A stretch of 64,000 nucleotides of DNA from assembly GCF_037975245.1 (NCBI RefSeq), contig NC_092562.1, positions 22,993,554 to 23,057,553 of the forward strand. The letters are read 5' to 3'. Below the pieces are notes generated by a model that was not told the DNA's origin, did no database searches, and saw nothing but the letters and a program-made list of their open reading frames with translations. This stretch comes from Apostichopus japonicus. Taxonomy: Eukaryota > Echinodermata > Holothuroidea > Aspidochirotida > Stichopodidae. Positions 60,182 to 64,000 of the stretch are shown here, piece after piece. The stretch's first letter is position 1. Each line of letters begins with the position of its first letter. Made by a program: the position numbers and the translations under genes.

Positions 60182-62665
60182 CCGGTGTGACAGGATTTTT
60201 TCCCCCCTGAAAATATTCCCCCCGGGGGGAATATTTCCTAGGAAATTTTCCCCCCGCGTGGAGATTTCCTAGGAAATATTCCCCCCCGGGGGGCATTATT
60301 CTTAGGAAATATTCCCCCCAACCTGGAAAAATTCCCCCCCACCTTCATGTAATTCTAGTTAATTATATTTTTGTACATCTATCAAGGATATCTCATCATG
60401 GAACTATAATAAGGAGATTTTAACATTTTTTGGGCATGAACTTGGAATATATCATTCCTGTAATAAGGATATTCAGAGGAAATGTCTTGGGTTAGGGTTA
60501 TCCCATGAATGGAATGGGACTAGCTCTGATGTTACTGATGTAGTCAAGTATAATCATTGTAATGTAGCGAAGTGAAATTTTGTAGTGTACACCCGTTCAG
60601 TATTTGCATGTATTACGTAATAGTTCGTAATAGCCAGTTTGTAGCGTTAGTTGTATACACGTGTTTCTTCAGTTCTGTACACGGTGTTGTATGGCGAACA
60701 TCGTCCCTGCAGATCTCCGGGGCATCGCCTCGTGATCCCGTCCATAATTGGTCATATTTTACTTAATCTTGGGTCGTCAATAGCCCAGATTTACCTGTAT
60801 CTTTTACTACCTGGAGTCAGGAAGGAGATGTCACCCTTCTCAGAGGCAGGATGCCTCAGGTTTTTGGATGGTTTGACTTCTGGCTCGAAGTCGCTGGTTA
60901 CCAAGATGGCGGACCTACTATAGTATATAGCGAGCTGGCGAGAGATGGAGTTTCTTGATGTCCGCGAGCGTGGAGAATTCTTGTTATCCGCGAGCGAGCT
61001 GACTCCAGTATAGTAAGGGATTAAGTCATACATATTATTATTGTTTTATACTGCCGTACGTAACCTTATTGTTGATAAATCGAATCGAAGTTGTAATTGT
61101 TGCCCCTCTGGCTAGGTTGTACTTCACTGTACAAAGTACGTATGTTAGGTTGTGTATTGTGAAGCACATGGGTGCTAGTATTAGTTGTATTGTGTACCTT
61201 TATACTGTAGAGTGACAGTAACGGTTACGTTGAGTTTATATCAAGAAAGTGTATTGTACTGTATTGACAGTTGAGTTGTATTGAGAGATTATTTTATTGT
61301 ACCTGTATTTCAGTATTGTACTGCTCGCAGTGTAAAGAGTGTACGTATTTGTATTTTGTATCTTGAACATATTGTTACTGTTGGTCACTACAGAGTTGTC
61401 TCAAGAGCTTGTCCTTCTAATCTTAGCCTTTATGGATAGCTATGGAGTGCCAAGTCTCTTGAGAGTTTGTGGGTTCAGGAGGTAGAAATTCCTGCTGTCT
61501 AGGAACAGTTTAGGTGGAAATGGCCTATAATGAGTTGCAGCGGCATGTGTTGCCCTGACCATTACGAAGGTGTCAAAATTCCTCGCCTGTTGGCAAACGA
61601 TTATATTGTTTATGCAGTTTATTTCATAATGTTCATTTTACATTATTCTTGATACGCTTATTACATTTTTATACTGTATTGTACAAGTGCAATGTAGTAT
61701 TGCAGGGTAATATAATTGAGTCTTTATTTGTATCTACAGTTTTCACAGATTGAGTATAGGTTTTCCCCCGAGTAAGGATAGGTTTTAATAAGAGAGTAAA
61801 GAGACCCTTGAGCCATTTATCATACAAAGCCATTTTATATTGTCATGTGTCATGACTTATTCTTCATTTTATATTTTCATATTATTGTAGAGTTTGCAAT
61901 AAAAGTCAGCCGTTGTTTCAACGCAAGAAAACTCTTGCCTCCTCATTGATAACTTATGAGTTCGAAGCGTAGGACCCTAAATCCGGTAATTTCCCCCGCC
62001 ATCCGCGGTTCGCTTCAGTAAATTGAAACTATTACATTTTGTTGGTTTGATGGTTCCACAGGAGGATTCAATGTTTATTGGGAAGGGGTTGACTTATTGA
62101 TTTTTGATTATGAGCTGTGGTGAAGCTCAATGGGATTATCTTAATTCATGACTTATGAGGGTGAACATCAAAGGGATTGCTGCACTGAAGCCAATTATGC
62201 ATACTGTTACACAGATAGTCCTGATTGATTTGAAGAATCAAGAAGAAACTGATTGAACACCATTGAATTACTCTTCATGCATCATTAGACAAAGTTACCT
62301 GGACTTCCTCGATATGAAATTGGATATTGGGAGTTGGCTACTGATTTTCTCAACTGGCTAAATTGCACCAATCCTTGCAACTAACTGTCCGCTGGACACT
62401 AAAAAAAGGTTGCAAATACGTGAAGGATATATTCCTAGCGTTTAATTGCCATGAACAAGCGATCGACCATCTCATCATACACTGAATTTGAGATATCGCC
62501 TATTGGAATGTAGGAATATTATGAAATTCATTGCAAGCTAAAGACTTGCAGGTGCTGGCAGGAAAATTGATCATGCTTATGGTGGGGGGGGGGTAAATTT
62601 TCAGGGTGGGGGGAATTTATCCTAGGAAAAAATTTTCAGGGGGGGAAAATTTCCTGTTACACCGG
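60182..62665. mobile_element. Third-level inverted-repeat element with CCGG target duplication
   Basis: Element 60186-62661 begins tgtgacagga and ends tcctgttaca. Both ends continue inward with C-rich/G-rich runs and cctaggaaa words, giving inverted repeats of roughly 50-70 bases. CCGG flanks both sides (60182-60185, 62662-62665). Joining the outside sequences regenerates atttccgg.caatctggg, which resembles the undisturbed copies at 63270-63290 and 63424-63455. Confidence 0.72.
60559..62021 (+). mobile_element. Probable solo LTR (about 1.46 kb), innermost insertion
   Basis: Segment 60563-62017 begins TGTAGCGAA and ends TTCGCTTCA (short inverted TG...CA termini), flanked by gtaa on both sides. 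An aagatggcgg word lies at 60903 and AATAAA (gcaataaaagtc) near 61899, about 120 bases before the right end, as in LTR promoters and polyA sites. No internal retroviral-type coding region is present, so a solo LTR formed by recombination is the likely origin. Confidence 0.55.
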
Positions 62666-63606
62666 CAATCTGGGAGGTATATTTGCCCAAAAAAATCGTA
62701 CGCTACGTGCGAACCCATGGTCGCGCTCCGCTTAGATAGTGTCATAGAACAGACACGCGTCCCCACCATTATCCAACACTGATCTGCGCCCATGCTCAAA
62801 ACTGTCGATGTGTGTAGTGTTCGGTTTCGGAAATATCTGGTATATTTTTATTTCCTTCAACAAAATTTTTTAGTAGCTGTCTGAATTTTCGAAAATTCCC
62901 TAACCAACATTCTTCATCATACTTTATCATACTCGTGCAATTTTGACCCGTCTGTTAAGGTTTGAAGGAGGTTTTTCTATATCGGTTGTCCATAGATGAT
63001 ATTTTGTGCAACATTAAGGGTATGTTTTGAAGTGAATTTATTCACGAGAATTGTGAATTTTCAAATTCTGAACAGTGGGGCTGACGGATATTGTGGGCCG
63101 CGATGAAGAATCATCTACAAAAGCAATGATCCACAGGATATGTGATGAAGTCGAACATGATGTGTGACTGGTGACAATCTTCGAAAAGGTTATAGATGAG
63201 AAAAAAAGTATTTGGAAAAAACTTGGTTCTCAGGCAAAGTGTACATATGGTTGGTCAGTTTCAAGCCCGAGAAGTGCCATTTCCGGTGATCTGGGGGTAC
63301 CAAAACCAGAAATTTGCTTGTACGCTGCGCGCCAACCAATGGTGGCGCTCCGCTTAGATAGTAATACCCGCCCCCGGGTTAGAAAATCCTGCATACGCCC
63401 CTGGTTAAAAGCAGCTTTTCAAGGCCTGGGCAGTGTAATTTACTGCAATCTGGGAGGCAATATTTGCCAAAAAATTCTTGTGCACTTCGCGCCAACTTAT
63501 GGTGGCGCTCCACTTAGATAGTGAGCCAGCAGTTATGACTTTTTATTTCATCAATGGCCTGCAACCCCCCCACTTCTGACAAGAAATCTCTGCCACTGGG
63601 GCAAAG

Positions 63607-64000
63607 CATTTGAAACAATACTTGCATCATGAATGTCAAAAGTTATGAACTCTAATCATACATAATGGCTCATAGATTTTATGTCTTGCATGATAAAGAA
63701 ACAACTGATTACCAGCTACGCATGCCACTGAACACTTAATTTGCATACCAAAAGTACAAGCAGTCTGTTCTACTGTACTAGACTAGTATTCCATAAATCA
63801 CAAAGGCTCTACATTGCATGCTCAGACAGCTACAGTACACATCAAACTTTGCTGTCTACCGGCATTATGACTCGGGAGGCGTTTGCAACATGTTAACTTG
63901 TTATAATTGCTCACGCTCCCACGTCAACCAAACCAAAAAATCATGCACTTCCATGTCATATATTGCTATGGTAAACCGATAGAGCACTGACCGGCAGCAA
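63607..64000. other. Right edge, intron or upstream DNA
   Basis: About 390 bases with no recognised exon or element. The upstream exons of the phosphatase gene should lie to the right. Confidence 0.5.

Larger units (their letters stand above)
59744..62802. mobile_element. Second-level hAT-like element (3.0 kb with insertions)
   Basis: Element 59752-62794: termini catgggcgcagatc and gatctgcgcccatg are exact inverses, followed inward by ggacgcgtcccc on one side and its inverse acgcgtcccc-containing sequence on the other. Flanks ctccaaac (59744-59751) and ctcaaaac (62795-62802) match at 7 of 8 positions, a slightly decayed hAT-type duplication. Confidence 0.78.
59162..63606. mobile_element. Outer hAT-like element (4.4 kb) holding a nest of insertions
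   Basis: Element 59170-63598 begins cagtggcgcagaaac and ends ctctgccactg, flanked by exact 8-bp repeats gggcaaag at 59162-59169 and 63599-63606. Most of its length is later insertions. Its own right part (62803-63598) repeats the tggcgctccgcttagatagt subterminal module twice, and contains a gcatacgcccctg terminus of a further hAT relic near 63390. Confidence 0.82.

Noticed and set aside
56824-64000. Signal-peptide or extra Ig exon of the phosphatase in the right part of the window
   Set aside because: The minus-strand frames (for example 58637-58374, 59912-59697) lack hydrophobic leaders or Ig motifs with suitable splice sites; the region is mostly transposons.

Overview
The window reads as low-GC genomic DNA of an animal with large, repeat-filled introns. 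A marine deuterostome invertebrate, most likely an echinoderm such as a sea cucumber, fits best. That placement is inference from the animal-type chloride alpha-amylase, the receptor phosphatase, the DIRS-like and non-LTR retroelements, and the intron style. No bacterial features (operons, ribosome binding sites, CRISPR arrays) are present.

There are two host genes. (1) A complete three-exon secreted alpha-amylase lies on the plus strand (CDS 1944-2077, 2665-2888, 3457-4568; 489 residues), with a TATA-like box upstream and a polyadenylation signal downstream. (2) A very large minus-strand gene runs from beyond the right part of the window to its stop codon at 9691. I could chain 28 coding exons between 56823 and 9691 with consistent splice phases. 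They give at least 1,349 residues, with only the 5' end (signal peptide, perhaps another Ig domain) missing. The predicted protein is a receptor-type tyrosine phosphatase whose extracellular half is built like the TIE/angiopoietin receptors: Ig, five EGF-like repeats, Ig, two fibronectin III domains, one membrane helix, a juxtamembrane region, then two PTP domains. D1 keeps its catalytic motifs; D2 keeps Cys but is degenerate. This is the most unusual thing in the window.

Layout: 1-510 is the 3' end of a non-LTR retrotransposon. 1819-4640 is the amylase gene. 4640-9690 is intergenic sequence with two tandem arrays. 9691-56823 is the phosphatase gene (3' end at left). Its introns hold satellite-like arrays (including a 331-bp higher-order repeat at 13 kb), several short inverted-repeat DNA elements with recognisable target-site duplications, four non-LTR reverse-transcriptase or endonuclease fragments, a broken DIRS-like element, and a 3.2-kb TTAA-flanked element carrying P2X7-intracellular-domain-like coding fragments. 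From 56824 to the right edge I found no further exon. That stretch, probably the first intron, holds a compound element at 57199-58324 and a four-level nest of insertions at 59170-63598, most levels marked by target-site duplications.

Limits: everything was read by eye. Gene structures rest on open frames, GT/AG sites, phase agreement and remembered family motifs. Transposon family names are tentative.
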